A DNA stretch of 64,000 bases from an aff. Roholtiella sp. LEGE 12411 (GCF_015206995.1 NZ_JADEXR010000005.1:20122-84121); one strand, 5' to 3'; shown: positions 35,315 to 46,528, counted from the stretch's first letter. Notes: generated by a model from the letters alone, not told the origin. Translations and numbers: made by a program.

Positions 35315-35848
35315 TTATTTGTCCTTTAATCTAACATCAATAACAGTTGCATTGAAGTTGTAGTTAAAGCCTTCCAACTCAAATGGCATACCGATTTTAA
35401 CTTTACTGTTACCAATAACTGGGCCGCTTTCAGTGACTTGGGCTTTACCATCTAAAGTCAAAAGTAAATCTGTACTAAAATTGTTACTTTTTGGATCTGG
35501 CAATTCTTTAACAGAACCATCGGGTTGAAAAACATTTATTGTTCTGGGTAGCTGTTGAATTGATTTAATCTCAATCTGACCATAAGGTTGATTGCGGATA
35601 ATCACATTAGTTTTACCACCTTTTTTTAATCCGTTGTTGAATAATTGTTCAGGGTCGCGCACATTCAAACCACGAACGACTAAGTCTACTTCTATGGGTA
35701 CTGTCTTTGTACCGACTTGAGCAACAGAACCAGAAGTACCAGGAAAGAAAAAGATGCCAAATATAACTAGCAGAATTATCAGTGCAGCACCTAAATCTAG
35801 GAGATTGATTTTACCGAACAGGCGACCTTTAGAATCTAATATAGCCAT
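35315..35848 (-). CDS. DUF4330 membrane-anchored protein
   Basis: 177 residues with one N-terminal membrane anchor (LGAALIILLVIFGIFFF) preceded by the DUF4330 hallmark DSKGRLFGKINLLDLGA. A periplasmic or lumenal beta-rich domain follows (VDLVVRGLNVRDPEQLF, GKTNVIIRNQPYGQIEIKSI). The family is common in cyanobacteria and some Firmicutes, with no known function. It stands alone. Confidence 0.85.
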   Translation of the reverse strand: MAILDSKGRLFGKINLLDLGAALIILLVIFGIFFFPGTSGSVAQVGTKTVPIEVDLVVRGLNVRDPEQLFNNGLKKGGKTNVIIRNQPYGQIEIKSIQQLPRTINVFQPDGSVKELPDPKSNNFSTDLLLTLDGKAQVTESGPVIGNSKVKIGMPFELEGFNYNFNATVIDVRLKDK

Positions 35849-36260
35849 AACGAATTTTCCTAAATATGAGCCGAGTAATTGATTGTAGCAACAAGGTTTT
35901 TGAGGGTAACGGCAATATTCCCTACTTGGTAATATTCAAAGTGACTAGGCGTTGCGGTTATGCGACAGTTTATCACGTCTGTTGAAAGTTCGAGTGCAGG
36001 AAGCTGTCCCTCAAAGGTGGTAAAACAGACCATCCAAAATGTACCCTAGTCCCCAGTCTTTGCGAAACAAAGGCTTATCCATCTCTAAACAAACAAAGAT
36101 AAGGGGTTTTCACAAAGACTAATCCTTGGGGCTATATCTGACAACAAGCTATTAGGCATCTTTGGTGTTATGTTTAAAATGCAACTTAGAATGCTCTAAC
36201 TCCGTCTCATAATTTGTTTGATCATTTTATATTCTCCCAAGATTATCTTCATATCGGATT
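35849..36260. other. intergenic stretch, 412 bases
   Basis: Divergent spacer before the M48 protease. I see no coding frame. There are short repeats of aaca/caaa character around 36060-36120. It presumably holds both promoters. Confidence 0.45.
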
Positions 36261-37121
36261 ATGAGCAACTGGAAAGACTTTTTTGCAAATTACCCTTTGT
36301 GGCGGCGTCGCTGGTTCTATCCCTTAATTTCAGTAGTAGTCGCCCTAAGTCTATGTTTGAGTACACCTTTGCCTGGTAGAGCTATAGATTTATTTCCGCT
36401 TCTATTCCAGGGAGTTCAGGTACTTCAGCTTTCTAATATATCCCCACGCCAAGAAGCTGATCTTGGTAAGCAGATTAATCAGGAAATACTGAGTAGTAAA
36501 GTCAGGCTTTATCGCAATCCTGAGATTAATCGTTATGTAAAACAAATTGGTCGTCGTTTGGCAGATAATAGCGATCGCCCCAATCTCTCCTATACTTTTC
36601 AGATAGTTGAAGACGATGCTATTAATGCCTTTGCCACGTTAGGAGGCTATGTATATGTTCACACTGGTTTGATCAAAACCGCAGATAATGAAGCGGAACT
36701 AGCAAGTGTACTCGCCCATGAGATTGGTCACATTGGTGGGAAACATCTGGTTAACCAGATGCGACAAAAAGCGATCGCTAGTGGTATAGCAACGGCTGCG
36801 GGTTTAAATCGCAACGCCGCTGTGGGTATTGGTGTAGACTTAGCACTAAACCGTCCGCGCAGTCGCCAAGATGAGTTCGATGCCGATAAAAGAGGATTAA
36901 GAACTTTGACACGCACTGGTTATGCCCAGTCTGCAATGGTTTCTTTTATGCAAAAACTACTGACAAAGGGTTCGGTTCCAACATTTTTAAGTACGCACCC
37001 CGCAACTAGCGATCGCATCGATTCCCTGAAACGTGCTATTAATTCTCAACCTAGCAATGGAAGTTATGGCTTGGATAATGCTGCTTATAAAGCTAACATT
37101 CGAGTATTAGCGCGATCTTAG
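36261..37121 (+). CDS. M48-family zinc metalloprotease (BepA/LoiP-like)
   Basis: Exported zinc peptidase of 286 residues. A hydrophobic N-terminal segment (PLISVVVALSLCLSTPLPGRA) acts as signal or anchor. The catalytic HEIGH motif is at residues 153-157, and the third ligand Glu lies in the SRQDEFDADKRG segment. A family-typical STHPATSDRIDSL motif follows near the end. There is no TPR tail, unlike BepA. It likely takes part in envelope protein quality control. Confidence 0.92.
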   Translation: MSNWKDFFANYPLWRRRWFYPLISVVVALSLCLSTPLPGRAIDLFPLLFQGVQVLQLSNISPRQEADLGKQINQEILSSKVRLYRNPEINRYVKQIGRRLADNSDRPNLSYTFQIVEDDAINAFATLGGYVYVHTGLIKTADNEAELASVLAHEIGHIGGKHLVNQMRQKAIASGIATAAGLNRNAAVGIGVDLALNRPRSRQDEFDADKRGLRTLTRTGYAQSAMVSFMQKLLTKGSVPTFLSTHPATSDRIDSLKRAINSQPSNGSYGLDNAAYKANIRVLARS

Positions 37122-37187
37122 TACCACTCACTGTGCAAATTCCGAATTCCATAAACCAAACTGCTTCCCCTGCTCTGTTATCTAGTG

Positions 37188-37949
37188 TTATGCACTCTGC
37201 TTTTTGCGGCGTTCAGCTTTGATTTTGGCTGGATCAACGGCGATCACTGCTTCTTGCAAAGGTAGGGTGCGGAGATGGTGTTTATAAACATTAACTTGGT
37301 AAACCAGATTATTTGTAATATCCAATCCGGTTAACCAACCACTTTTGGGATGATAAGCACCAGTATCTATGTCTAACCATCCTTGTCCTTGTGCTAGTTT
37401 CCCAGGAGTAACGCCTGGAAAAGTAAAGGTGATGGTGTGACCGATAATAATCTGTTTATCGGGGAAGTAGGGCTTTTCAATACTGTGAAATTCGTCTCGT
37501 ATCCAGCAAAGTTGATCGGCGGTTTGTTCTGCTACTGACTTGGAAGGGTCAACACCAGCATGAGTTAACCAAAAATCACCCAAATCAAGATATGTAGGCA
37601 AAGCTTTAAACCAATCGAGATGCTCGTCGGGGATTGTGGCTTGATTGTAACTGGCTACGGTTGCTTGCCCTCCACTGTACAGCCATGCTTGCATTCTTGG
37701 GGAGGAGACGCTTTTATTGGTCAGAATGCTTAATAACATCTGCTCATGATTTCCCAGCAAACATGGGTAGTTATTTTGCTTGACAAAATTTACTACTTGT
37801 GAACTATTAGGGCCGCGATCAATTAAGTCTCCCAGAAAATAGATTTGATCGTCTGATGTGGGGGCGATCGCCTCCAACAATGTCATTAGACCTTCATAGT
37901 GACCATGTACATCCCCAATGACAACTCGACGGGGGCTAATTTCGCTCAT
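37188..37949 (-). CDS. calcineurin-like metallophosphoesterase (PrpA/ApaH-like)
   Basis: Di-metal phosphoesterase of 253 residues. Motifs in order are GDVHGHYEGL, FLGDLIDRGPNS, LLGNHEQML, IIGHTI and WLDIDTGAY. This is the PPP branch (Ser/Thr phosphatase or diadenosine-tetraphosphatase). The substrate is uncertain. It has a basic C-terminal tail (AKIKAERRKKQ). It is convergent with the M48 gene. Confidence 0.9.
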   Translation of the reverse strand: MSEISPRRVVIGDVHGHYEGLMTLLEAIAPTSDDQIYFLGDLIDRGPNSSQVVNFVKQNNYPCLLGNHEQMLLSILTNKSVSSPRMQAWLYSGGQATVASYNQATIPDEHLDWFKALPTYLDLGDFWLTHAGVDPSKSVAEQTADQLCWIRDEFHSIEKPYFPDKQIIIGHTITFTFPGVTPGKLAQGQGWLDIDTGAYHPKSGWLTGLDITNNLVYQVNVYKHHLRTLPLQEAVIAVDPAKIKAERRKKQSA

Positions 37950-38054
37950 TGTCTCTCAGCTTGAATCATTTTGGCTAACACCTCTGCTACATTCTAAGCT
38001 GTTTAATTTCCGCAAATAAGGCTAAAAAATACTTAAAAAATTTTATTTCAATTT

Positions 38055-38244
38055 AGGACTTACGCAACTGGCACACAAGGCTTCTGGTATAAGAGTCAAG
38101 GGTCAAGGGGAGCCACTGCGTTGGGCGGCTCTGCCGACTTGAAGCAAGTGGCGTTCAAGGGTCAAGAATCAAGGTTTTTTGGACTTTTGACCTTTGACTC
38201 TGGACAACCTCTGGCGTTAAAAATATGACACTTGCGTAAGTCCT
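38055..38244. mobile_element. MITE-like 190-bp element with 13-bp inverted ends
   Basis: Perfect terminal inverted repeats aggacttacgcaa (38055-38067) and ttgcgtaagtcct (38232-38244). The interior has heptamers gtcaagg on both sides, a palindromic GC-rich core (38114-38154) and the reverse-oriented heptamer tract near 38190-38210. It has no coding capacity. No transposase with these ends is in the window. Confidence 0.75.
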
Positions 38245-38295
38245 GTCAATTATTATCCCAGGAATTAAGAAAGTTTTGAATTAATAAATAGAAAA

Positions 38296-38320
38296 TGGGA
38301 TGAGCGACGTGCCCATCCCA
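38296..38320 (-). terminator. ahcY terminator
   Basis: Stem TGGGATG/CATCCCA with an 11-base loop. On the minus strand it is followed by a T-rich run (tttt). It lies 73 bases past the ahcY stop. Confidence 0.7.
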
Positions 38321-38392
38321 CAGAAAAAAGTTAAAAAATGGAGTGTGGCTTAAGCTCTACTGTTGGAGCTATGAGCAAATTCCAAGATTAGC

Positions 38393-40068
<1,676 letters not shown>

Positions 40069-41898
40069 GTGCGCTTTCAATTTTTGGCAATGTCAATCGA
40101 CAAGCCCTTTGGGTTCGCAGCCTACGGAGGAGCCAGCGCGGTTTTGGGGGTATCCACGCCACTTCCTTCAAGTCGGCAGAGCCTCCCAACGGAGTGGGAG
40201 GCATTTTCACAAATACAATGCCTCGGTAACATCCCAAAGCCCATACTAAGCCTGAAGAGGGGGGTGCAACCCCAAGGTAGTCTGGGTAGGGGCATAATAG
40301 TGGCGATCGCTAGTTCAATGGTTATGGCACTTGGGTCTTTACCCACTACAGCCCAGATTCCCTTTTTGCCGCAATTACAAGCTCCCAGCAGTGTGAGTAA
40401 TGACTACAATAACAGAACTGTTTCTGGCTGGGTTTATTTGGATGGTCGCCAGTTGTTTCAAATAGCGGCTTCAAGAACCAACTTTCCTGAGCGTTTAGAA
40501 GATATCCAAAAGAAGTTGCAGACAATTAGCCAAAATTACTTTGAGTCATCTGCAAAAACAGTCAAGGTGGAGGTTCGCAAAGTAAACCAATTACCAGTAA
40601 TTTATGTCAACGACCAATATCTGATGACCGTCACTTCCGAAGATGCTGGACTGCGACAGGTAGATATATCGACATCAGCAAATCAAATCGCCGAGGCTTT
40701 ACAAGAAGACTTGCAACGGGCAAACCAAGAACGACAAACTCAGTTTCTTATCGATCAAGGTAAAATTGCTGCGGCTACTGGACTAGTAATGATTATCATG
40801 AGTTTAGGAGTATACGGCTGGCAGCGCCGTTCTTCAAGAAAAGATTTATTACAGCCTAGCCCTGCATCACCAGCTACTAAACCAATTACAACACAACTGA
40901 ATCAACGGCAACAGCAGCATCTCCAAGAAGTTAAGAAACGATTGTTCCAGCTAACACAAGCAGGAATCTGGGGTGGTGGAAGTTTCATCATCTTGGGTCT
41001 ATTTCCCTACACACGAGCTTTTCAGCTAGGAATTCTCAACGCCGCCCAATTTCCTTTAAGATTAGCTGTTGTAGCGCTGGGAACCTATGTAGCTATTCGT
41101 TTGAGCTATGCTCTTATTGACCGCTTCGCCTCAACTCTAATCAGCAGTGGTGCTTTTCTAACTCCAGAGAGTTCTGAACGTCTACAACTACGAGTTTCTA
41201 CATTTTCTGGTGTAACTAAAAGTATTGCTACTGCTGTTTGTGTAGGAGTTGGCATTTTGCTAGCTCTGGTTTCGTTGGGTATAGATATCGTTCCCTTGCT
41301 AGCTGGTGCTAGTTTAGTCGGTGTTGCGGTTTCCCTAGCTTCACAAAACTTAATTAAAGATGCGATTAACGGGTTTCTGATCATCTTGGAAGATCAGTAT
41401 GCTTTGGGGGATGTGATTGCTGTGGGAAATGTGGGAGGCTTAGTAGAAAATTTGAATTTGCGGATGACCCAGGTGCGAGATTCAGAAGGAAGGTTGATCA
41501 CCATTCCCAATAGTGAAATCAAAATTGTGGCGAATCTTTCTAGTCGTTGGTCACGAGCCGATTTAACAGTCCCAGTTGCCTATGAAGCTAATATTGACGA
41601 GGCTTTGAAGTTGATTGAAAATATAGCCTTGGAGATGGATCGAGATCCGCAATGGCAACGTCAAATTATTGAAACGCCCCAAGTTTTAGGAATAGATGTT
41701 TTTGGCGATCGCGGTTTGATAATACGTGTATGGATTAAAACACAACCCCTCAAACAATGGGATGTAGCGCGGGAGTATCGCCGTCGTCTAAAAGTTGCTT
41801 TCGACCAAGCAGGTATTTCCATCCCTGTACCTCAACAAGCAATTTGGGTGAATGATCCACAGTTGCTGAACTCTCATGGAAATGGCAAAGCTGATTAA
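40069..41898 (+). CDS. MscS-family mechanosensitive channel, extended N-terminus
   Basis: Large small-conductance mechanosensitive-type channel. From the GTG it has about 609 residues. An N-terminal stretch largely encoded by dispersed repeat is followed by a signal-like segment (GRGIIVAIASSMVMALGSLPTTAQ) and a periplasmic region of about 120 residues. One helix (AAATGLVMIIMSLGVYGW) leads to the MscS core with three or more helices, including the pore helix region (LLAGASLVGVAVSLASQNLIKDAINGFLIILE). The beta domain (DVIAVGNVGGLVENLNLRMTQVRDSEGRLITIPN) and a C-terminal domain complete it. It may act in osmotic relief. Confidence 0.9.
   Translation: MRFQFLAMSIDKPFGFAAYGGASAVLGVSTPLPSSRQSLPTEWEAFSQIQCLGNIPKPILSLKRGVQPQGSLGRGIIVAIASSMVMALGSLPTTAQIPFLPQLQAPSSVSNDYNNRTVSGWVYLDGRQLFQIAASRTNFPERLEDIQKKLQTISQNYFESSAKTVKVEVRKVNQLPVIYVNDQYLMTVTSEDAGLRQVDISTSANQIAEALQEDLQRANQERQTQFLIDQGKIAAATGLVMIIMSLGVYGWQRRSSRKDLLQPSPASPATKPITTQLNQRQQQHLQEVKKRLFQLTQAGIWGGGSFIILGLFPYTRAFQLGILNAAQFPLRLAVVALGTYVAIRLSYALIDRFASTLISSGAFLTPESSERLQLRVSTFSGVTKSIATAVCVGVGILLALVSLGIDIVPLLAGASLVGVAVSLASQNLIKDAINGFLIILEDQYALGDVIAVGNVGGLVENLNLRMTQVRDSEGRLITIPNSEIKIVANLSSRWSRADLTVPVAYEANIDEALKLIENIALEMDRDPQWQRQIIETPQVLGIDVFGDRGLIIRVWIKTQPLKQWDVAREYRRRLKVAFDQAGISIPVPQQAIWVNDPQLLNSHGNGKAD
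40120..40200. repeat. dispersed repeat inside coding sequence
   Basis: The stretch 40156-40196 matches the reverse complement of 38114-38154 at 38 of 41 bases (shared core ttcaagtcggcagagcc). It is read in frame and encodes STPLPSSRQSLPTEWE in the N-terminus of the channel protein. The outer borders are approximate. Confidence 0.8.
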
Positions 41899-42020
41899 GA
41901 ATGCAGATTAATAAATCTGCAACTCATAAATCTAGGGTGAGTTCCTGCAAGATTTAGCCCTCTCTCTACTTTCTGGCTTTAGATATTGCCGCTTACCTAA
42001 AATAATACAAATGTACTATA

Positions 42021-42368
42021 ATGGATCTAGCGTCCACAAAGCCTGATAAAGTGCAAAACGGCTCTGTGACAACCTTCTGGAAGATGGATTCACCGGTTAG
42101 TCCTATGATCAAGCATTACATTCTCAACCTCAATCCGACTGCCAAACACGAATGGGATCGGTGTATTCTACGCGACCCGCTAACTGCCAAACGCCCAGAG
42201 ATTGCCAAATTAATTGCCGAAGCAGTTGGTGCTGACGCAGGTAGCTATTTAGTGAGTATAAACATCGAAGTAACAGTGTTAGAGCAAGCTGCGGTACCTC
42301 AAGCCGAACAGCTCTCGCTTTTGTTTACAGACGTAAGTATACCGTCATCACTACGGGAAGTTGCTTAA
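42021..42368 (+). CDS. small unknown protein, 115 aa
   Basis: I recognise no family. A polar N-terminus leads to MIKHYILNLNPTAKHEWDRCILRDPLTAKRPEIAKLIAEAVG, then a beta-like SYLVSINIEVTVLEQ. TATAAT overlaps the first ATG (42017-42022). If that is the -10 box, translation must begin downstream, at the ATG at 42084 or 42105. It stands alone. Confidence 0.55.
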   Translation: MDLASTKPDKVQNGSVTTFWKMDSPVSPMIKHYILNLNPTAKHEWDRCILRDPLTAKRPEIAKLIAEAVGADAGSYLVSINIEVTVLEQAAVPQAEQLSLLFTDVSIPSSLREVA

Positions 42369-42519
42369 AACACAGTGCATAATTGAGTAATACGGAGTTG
42401 CATTCAAACAATATTACTTGTGGTTGGGATAAAGGATTGAGGAGCTAGGAGAAAGCATATTCTGACTCCCCAATTCCCTCTCTACTACTGCGATTAACGC
42501 AATTTTGTACAAACAGACA

Positions 42520-44535
42520 TTAGATTGCAAAATTATTTGCGTTATTTAGAGAAGTAGCAGATACATCGCTGACAACCGTCAAATTAAGAGCACGACTCCT
42601 ACCGGATGAACCATCTGGATCAATCAAAATAATGGTATCGCTTCCCTGAGTCTCAAAACGCAAGTAGCCGTCAGAAATTGCACTTGCAAAATTCAGGTTG
42701 CTTAAACCTAAACTCCGAAAAAGTTGCCTCAGAACAATCTTATCTGTGCCAATTTCCAAGTCCGTGATAGTATCTGCCAGATCTCGGATATTTGTATAAA
42801 CAAACGCATCTGCACCTTTGCCACCCGTGAGGATATCTCTCCCTTGGTAGCCAGTAATAATGTCATTGCCAGGAGTACCCTTAAGAATGTTGCGACCAAA
42901 TGTGCCATTAATAATATTTACTACTGCCTCAAATGCACCAATGTCCACTCTGCCGCCAGAGATGCGAGCAAAGCCAGAACCGCGCTGGTCAAATGGTATT
43001 TTTTCCGTAGTATTGCCGTCGCCATCTAAATCTGTAGTATCAGCAGGCACATCAGCATTTTTGCCACCATTAATGGCGGGGCTGGCTGTGATCAGGGCAT
43101 GAGTTTTAACTGCGCCGCCATTGTCTCGCAGCGTAGGATCTAGAACCTCAGTGATGGCAACGTTTAGCTGTTCGCTAGACTTAAAGCCTGTACTGCCATT
43201 GAGGCTGCCGATGAGGTTATAACCGTTGCTGCTGAAGTTGCCTGCTACATCATCGGAATTAGAGCTAGTTTGACCATTGTCATTAGTAATTTTGACGTTA
43301 CCAGCAATAATGCTGTTTTTCACTGTGGCAGAGCCAGAATTAGAGTTGTAGATACCAACACCACCGCTTTCTCCATCAGGGTAATCGAAATTGGAACCGT
43401 TGTTGAGCGTGATGGTGCTATTGAGCACGGTTACAGTACCAGCATTGTAGATGCCACGGCCAGAGTTGCCGCTAATAGTGCTGTTGCTGACGATCGCAGT
43501 ACTAGTCTGATCATTATGAATACCACTACCAGCATTGCTATTAATAGTGCTGCTGATTATGGTCAAGATATTGTTATTAAAGATGCCGCCGCCAGCATTG
43601 CTATTAATAGTGCTGCTGATTATGGTCAAGATATTGCTATTAAAGATGCCGCCGCCGAAAATTGCTGAGTTGTTGTTGATGGTACTGTTGATCACAGTCA
43701 AGGTACCACCATTGGAAATACTGCCACCACTACCATCTGCATAATTGTCGCTAAGAGTACTATTGCTTATCGTTGCAGTGCCAATATTGAAGATGCCGCT
43801 TGCGACCTCTGTATTATTGCCACTAATGGTGCTGTTGTTTAGCTCCAAAATGCTAGTGTTGTAGATGCCACCGCCGAACCTAGCACTGTTGTTGCTGATG
43901 GTGCTATTGCTTACCTTTAGGTTCCCTGAGTTGAAGATGCCACCACTACCATCGCCATAAAGATCAGAGCCTCCGAAGTTGCCACTGATGGTGCTATTAC
44001 TTAACGCTAGAGTGCCAGTGTTGTAGATGCCGCCGCCACCTGCGTATACTCCTGAGATGTTGTTACTGATGGTACTATTGCTCACCTTTAGGTTGCCAGA
44101 GTTATATATACCACCGCCTTGGTATCCTACTGAGTTATTCCTAATACTGCTGTTGTTGATAGTGAGAGTACCAGCGTTCAAAATGCCACCACCGCCGATA
44201 TAATCGTCAAGAATACTACCATCGGGAGAAAAATTAGAGCCATTGGCAATGGTCAATCCTGCAATTTCTACTGTAATACCACTGCTAAGCTCCAAGACAC
44301 GGCTTGTATTGTTACCACTAATAGTGAGTAAATCCGCGCCTGTGCCCTTGATACTGAGGTCGTCTGTAATACTTAGACTACTACCAGCAAGGGTGATGGT
44401 GTCAGCAGTGTTGTCGGTGAACAGGCCATTAAAGTTAATGATGTCTTTTCCAGTCAGGGCATTGGCACTCAGGATTGCTTGCCGCAGAGAACCACTACCA
44501 CTGTCGTTGGTATTGCTAACGCCGAATATTGCCAT
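42520..44535 (-). CDS. beta-helix repeat protein with RTX-type C-terminus
   Basis: Probable secreted surface protein of 671 residues. The N-terminus VSNTNDSGSGSLRQAILSAN is typical of cyanobacterial CSLREA/choice-of-anchor Q proteins. About 350 residues of right-handed parallel beta-helix follow (many (L/V)xxSTI(S/N)xNxxxxGGGI(Y/F)N units). Then comes a choice-of-anchor Q region (SPAINGGKNADVPADTTDLDGDG) and a C-terminal calcium-binding RTX block (GTPGNDIITGYQGRDILTGGKGADAF). There is no N-terminal signal peptide, which fits type I secretion. Confidence 0.9.
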   Translation of the reverse strand: MAIFGVSNTNDSGSGSLRQAILSANALTGKDIINFNGLFTDNTADTITLAGSSLSITDDLSIKGTGADLLTISGNNTSRVLELSSGITVEIAGLTIANGSNFSPDGSILDDYIGGGGILNAGTLTINNSSIRNNSVGYQGGGIYNSGNLKVSNSTISNNISGVYAGGGGIYNTGTLALSNSTISGNFGGSDLYGDGSGGIFNSGNLKVSNSTISNNSARFGGGIYNTSILELNNSTISGNNTEVASGIFNIGTATISNSTLSDNYADGSGGSISNGGTLTVINSTINNNSAIFGGGIFNSNILTIISSTINSNAGGGIFNNNILTIISSTINSNAGSGIHNDQTSTAIVSNSTISGNSGRGIYNAGTVTVLNSTITLNNGSNFDYPDGESGGVGIYNSNSGSATVKNSIIAGNVKITNDNGQTSSNSDDVAGNFSSNGYNLIGSLNGSTGFKSSEQLNVAITEVLDPTLRDNGGAVKTHALITASPAINGGKNADVPADTTDLDGDGNTTEKIPFDQRGSGFARISGGRVDIGAFEAVVNIINGTFGRNILKGTPGNDIITGYQGRDILTGGKGADAFVYTNIRDLADTITDLEIGTDKIVLRQLFRSLGLSNLNFASAISDGYLRFETQGSDTIILIDPDGSSGRSRALNLTVVSDVSATSLNNANNFAI
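43531..43656. repeat. 63-bp tandem duplication in beta-helix gene
   Basis: Copies 43531-43593 and 43594-43656 differ at one base. Each encodes one 21-residue coil (GGGIFNNNILTIISSTINSN type). The duplication is recent and in frame. Confidence 0.9.
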
Positions 44536-45184
44536 TGATGATGTTGCTCCTATTTTTGATCAGGGGTATTCCCCTAAAAGGTTGTGCTTGTAGGGGTTCG
44601 AGTATTAAGTATGTTTTCTATTGATTGTTTGGTACTAAAAACTGAGTTTCTCAAACATTATGAACAAATAAACTGTTAGAAACAGGGTTTTATCAGGTTA
44701 TTAAAAATCAGTCATAGCAATCTCTAAGGTAAGCAACTAAGAGTGGAATGGGGTTTTGCTACCACTAAATTCCAACTCTGAATTCTTAAAGCCAAAGAAA
44801 ATTGCCAACTAATTTTGTATATGATTCCGAAAATTTACTTAGCCTTAAAAAAGGCACTTACAAGTAATTGTATACAAATACTAGGTTCATGTAAAAATTT
44901 TCTGGAGAGTTTACTTTAACTTTATATTTGACAAGATTAAGTAAAGTTGCTGTAAACAAGCAGGGGTAGCGATCGCCTACCGCCAAAAAGCAATGGACAC
45001 CTTGATTCGATTAACTGCGGAAAAAGCACATGCGATCGCTCATTTAGAATATCTGCGTAAGCAGTTTAGCGATCGCCTTCAATTAACTCCTATTTATTGT
45101 TAACATCAACAACAAGCACGACTTTCAAGCTAAACCGTAATGACTGATGAAAAACATCCTATTGGTTAATCTACAACCACCACC
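44536..45184. other. intergenic stretch, 649 bases
   Basis: Divergent spacer between the beta-helix and oxidase genes. It holds the short coding-like frame at 44993-45103 and three GCGATCGC octamers clustered at about 44970-45076. The rest is AT-rich with nothing recognised. Confidence 0.5.
44993..45103 (+). CDS. possible 36-aa ORF or gene remnant
   Basis: ATG to TAA frame reading MDTLIRLTAEKAHAIAHLEY through LQLTPIYC. The frame is open upstream from about 44953 without a start. Charged/hydrophobic alternation and the HIP1 octamers suggest formerly coding DNA, so it could be the tail of a decayed gene. There is no ribosome-binding site. Confidence 0.25.
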   Translation: MDTLIRLTAEKAHAIAHLEYLRKQFSDRLQLTPIYC

Positions 45185-46297
45185 ATGACAGTTGTATCAA
45201 ACGACGCTCGCTTTCAACCCATTAACTTATTGGAGTATGAAAAACTAGCCCAAGAGCATCTGTCTCAGATGGCGTTTGATTACTACAGCAGTGGCGCTTG
45301 GGATGAAATCACATTGCGAGATAATCGTGCGGCCTTTGAGCGAGTCAAGCTGCGACCTCGGATGTTAGTTGATGTTAGCGATCGCAATCTGAGCACCTCT
45401 ATTTTAGGACAACCTTTGCAACTACCTCTGTTAATTGCACCGATGGCTTTTCAATGTCTAGCTCATCCAGATGGAGAAGTCGCAACAGCAATAGCTGCGG
45501 CATCAGCAGGTGTGGGCATGGTGTTGAGTACAATGGCGACAAAGAGCATGGAAGATGTGGCTGCTGTCGGTAACAAACAAAATGCCTTGCAGTGGTTTCA
45601 GCTTTACATTCACAAAGATCGAGGGTTAACTCGTGCTTTAGTAGAAAGGGCTGAAGCCGCAGGTTACAAAGCACTTTGTCTGACCGCAGATGCTCCTGTT
45701 CTCGGACAACGGGAGCGAGATCAGCGTAATGAGTTTGCTCTACCACCAGACTTACATCTGGCTAACCTCGCAACTATTTCAGGGCTAGACATTTCTCATA
45801 AGACAGGGGAATCTGGGTTATTTACCTATTTTGCCCAACAGCTAAACTCCGCGGTAACTTGGCACGACTTGGAATGGTTGCAGTCTATATCTCCATTACC
45901 TTTGGTACTCAAAGGAATTTTACGAGGTGATGATGCTAAGCTCGCTGTAGAGTCTGGAGCCAAAGCAATTATCGTTTCTAATCATGGTGGCAGACAACTT
46001 GATGGTGCGATCGCCTCTTTAGATGTTCTAGCTGAAATAGTGACAGCAGCGGATGGTAAAGCAGAAGTACTATTAGATGGAGGTATCCGTCGGGGTACAG
46101 ACATTCTGAAAGCCTTGGCGTTAGGGGCAAAAGCAGTACTAATTGGGCGACCTGTTTTGTGGGGACTGGCGGTAGCAGGACAAGTCGGTGTATCTCACGT
46201 CATCTCTTTGCTACAAGATGAGTTAAATCTGACAATGGCACTAAGTGGCTGTGCCAAAATACAGGATATAGACTCTAGTTTAGTAAAACTCAGTTAA
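45185..46297 (+). CDS. FMN-dependent alpha-hydroxy acid oxidase (lactate/glycolate oxidase)
   Basis: FMN (beta/alpha)8 enzyme oxidising L-lactate or glycolate to the keto acid. The family residues are complete: an N-terminal segment ending in FDYYSSGAWDEITLRDN, IAPMAFQCLAHPDGE, the active-site Tyr in QLYIHKDR, LTADAPVLGQRERD, the catalytic His-Arg in VSNHGGRQLDG and the FMN phosphate loop DGGIRRGTDILKAL. The homologue in N2-fixing Nostoc acts mainly as an L-lactate oxidase; plant-like glycolate oxidase activity is the alternative. Monocistronic. Confidence 0.93.
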   Translation: MTVVSNDARFQPINLLEYEKLAQEHLSQMAFDYYSSGAWDEITLRDNRAAFERVKLRPRMLVDVSDRNLSTSILGQPLQLPLLIAPMAFQCLAHPDGEVATAIAAASAGVGMVLSTMATKSMEDVAAVGNKQNALQWFQLYIHKDRGLTRALVERAEAAGYKALCLTADAPVLGQRERDQRNEFALPPDLHLANLATISGLDISHKTGESGLFTYFAQQLNSAVTWHDLEWLQSISPLPLVLKGILRGDDAKLAVESGAKAIIVSNHGGRQLDGAIASLDVLAEIVTAADGKAEVLLDGGIRRGTDILKALALGAKAVLIGRPVLWGLAVAGQVGVSHVISLLQDELNLTMALSGCAKIQDIDSSLVKLS

Positions 46298-46504
46298 TTC
46301 TGTAGATAGCAACTGGCATCCCGACCCAAGCAAGTACTCAAGCGTTGCAACGAGCGTTATCCAGTACTCAAAGCTTGAAAAAACTTACCACAAGGGCAAT
46401 TAAGCTAATCACTATACTTGCTGCATTAGTCCCTTTTACGCTATTGTTTAGCAAGATTTCTAAAATTAAAGATCAATTTTTTTTCGTAAAATCACTGAAT
46501 AGGC

Positions 46505-46510
46505 TATAAT
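46505..46510 (+). promoter_or_regulatory. -10 box of tRNA-Leu
   Basis: TATAAT, 18 bases before the first base of the tRNA. No good -35 hexamer is seen 17 bases upstream. Confidence 0.55.
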
Positions 46511-46528
46511 GGTTTAGTTGGATATTAA

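Larger units (their letters stand above)
37950..38392. other. intergenic stretch with a MITE-like element
   Basis: 443 bases between two minus-strand genes. It contains the 190-bp element at 38055-38244 and the ahcY terminator at 38296-38320, and no gene. Confidence 0.6.
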
